DNA of 7,598 nt, taken from contig JAJDYK010000091.1 of NCBI GenBank assembly GCA_022825185.1, positions 1 through 7,598 of the forward strand. The letters run 5' to 3'. Origin of the DNA: Candidatus Latescibacterota bacterium (GTDB taxonomy: Bacteria; Latescibacterota; UBA2968; UBA8231). Under the pieces are notes generated by a model. It saw only the letters and a program-made list of their open reading frames with translations, made no database searches and was not told where the DNA came from. Position numbers and translations under genes: made by a program. This document shows, piece after piece, positions 7,027 through 7,598 of the stretch (the stretch's first letter is position 1; every line of letters begins with the position of its first letter).

Positions 7027-7598
7027 GCCTGCCTATCGTCCTCGCCCACGGCATCGTCCCCTTCGACGCGTTCTACCGGCCGCTCCTCCAAGCGGGGCTG
7101 CGCAAGTTCCTGCGCCCGCCCGACAAATGTGACTACTTTAGCGGGGTCGCCAGCCATCTCAAAAACCACGGCTACACTGTCTTCGCCCCCCGCGTCCCCT
7201 TCGCCGCCGACGTGCATAAGCGCGCCCAAGCCCTGAAGCACCGCGTCGAAGGCATCCTCGAATGCACCGGAGCCGACCGAGTCCACGTGATCGCCCACAG
7301 CATGGGCGGGCTCGACACCCGCCACATGATCGTCGATTTCAACATGGCCGACCGCGTCGCGACGCTGACGACCATTGGCACGCCGCACTGCGGCACCTCC
7401 TTTGCCGACGTGGGCCTTGCCAAAGCGGACTGGCTGATCGGCTTCACCGGCCCCTTCGGTCTCAATATCGAGGGCTTCCGCGACCTCAGTACCAAAGCCA
7501 CTGCCGCCTTCAACGAGCGTGCGCTGAACGCCGAGGCGCGAAACTCCGTTCGCTATACTACCTACGCCGCCCACCAATGCTATGCGCGGATATTTACC
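7023..7598 (+). CDS. Alpha/beta-hydrolase, triacylglycerol lipase-like (3'-truncated by window edge)
   Basis: An open frame of 192 codons with no stop before the window ends. It begins MSLPIVLAHGIVPFDAFYRP, in which PIVLAHG is the first core strand and oxyanion HG (9-10) of true lipases. The nucleophile elbow is AHSMGG (91-96, Ser93), followed by the family block GTPHCGTSFAD (119-129) and FRDLSTKATAAFN (152-164). The catalytic Asp and His should lie beyond the window and cannot be checked. The layout resembles bacterial family I-type lipases, which hydrolyse ester bonds of triglycerides. No signal peptide is visible: the protein starts only a few residues before the first core strand, so it is probably cytoplasmic or exported by another route. 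GC is high (68% in one line counted), like the mqn genes and unlike the SIR2 gene. The ATG overlaps the AbrB-type stop by 4 nt, so it is very likely co-transcribed with it. A carboxylesterase or PHB-depolymerase-like hydrolase is the alternative. Confidence 0.85.
   Translation, partial: MSLPIVLAHGIVPFDAFYRPLLQAGLRKFLRPPDKCDYFSGVASHLKNHGYTVFAPRVPFAADVHKRAQALKHRVEGILECTGADRVHVIAHSMGGLDTRHMIVDFNMADRVATLTTIGTPHCGTSFADVGLAKADWLIGFTGPFGLNIEGFRDLSTKATAAFNERALNAEARNSVRYTTYAAHQCYARIFT

Noticed and set aside
6870..7577. Long minus-strand open frame (235 codons) opposite the AbrB and lipase genes
   Set aside because: The + strand frames there carry clear AbrB and lipase motifs with good ribosome binding sites. 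The minus frame is a by-product of high-GC codon use and shows no recognisable motif.
1..7598. CRISPR array, tRNA, IS element or integrase gene
   Set aside because: I saw no regularly spaced repeats, no cloverleaf-like segment, no terminal inverted repeats and no transposase or integrase motifs on either strand.

Overview
The window is a piece of a bacterial chromosome with six clear genes, one gene relic and no RNA gene, all on the + strand. The left third (1-2718) is a tight cluster for the futalosine route to menaquinone. It holds the 3' part of mqnC (cyclic dehypoxanthinyl futalosine synthase, cut by the left edge), mqnA (chorismate dehydratase, overlapping mqnC by 4 nt) and a UbiA-family prenyltransferase that is very probably mqnP. 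The host therefore makes menaquinone by the Mqn pathway rather than the classical Men pathway. Together with the fairly high GC (about 55-63% in the lines I counted), this fits a deltaproteobacterium-like or related environmental lineage, but the taxon cannot be fixed from this window.

The middle (2780-6304) is one very large gene of lower GC (37-50% in the lines I counted). It encodes a 1174-residue protein with an intact N-terminal SIR2-type NAD-binding/NADase domain, a long helical middle, and a C-terminal region that resembles DUF4020. This is the architecture of defence-associated sirtuins (DSR/SIR2 single-protein anti-phage systems), which deplete NAD+ when infection is sensed. It looks like an acquired defence gene placed directly behind the menaquinone operon.

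The right part (6305-7598) begins with a 171-bp spacer and continues as a chain of overlapping small genes. First comes a RelB-like ribbon-helix-helix antitoxin (6476-6706). A 36-codon frame overlaps its end by 17 nt; it carries only the first ~25 residues of a RelE-type toxin (6690-6800), a toxin relic. That frame overlaps by 23 nt an AbrB/MazE-type swapped-hairpin antitoxin with a GTG start (6778-7026). The AbrB stop overlaps by 4 nt the start of an alpha/beta-hydrolase lipase (7023 to beyond the right edge). Two antitoxin-type regulators without a complete toxin thus sit immediately upstream of, and probably co-transcribed with, a lipase.

The most notable points are the large SIR2 defence protein, the eroded relBE module, and the coupling of an AbrB-type antitoxin to a lipase. 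I see no CRISPR array, tRNA, rRNA, IS element, transposase, integrase or obvious attachment site.
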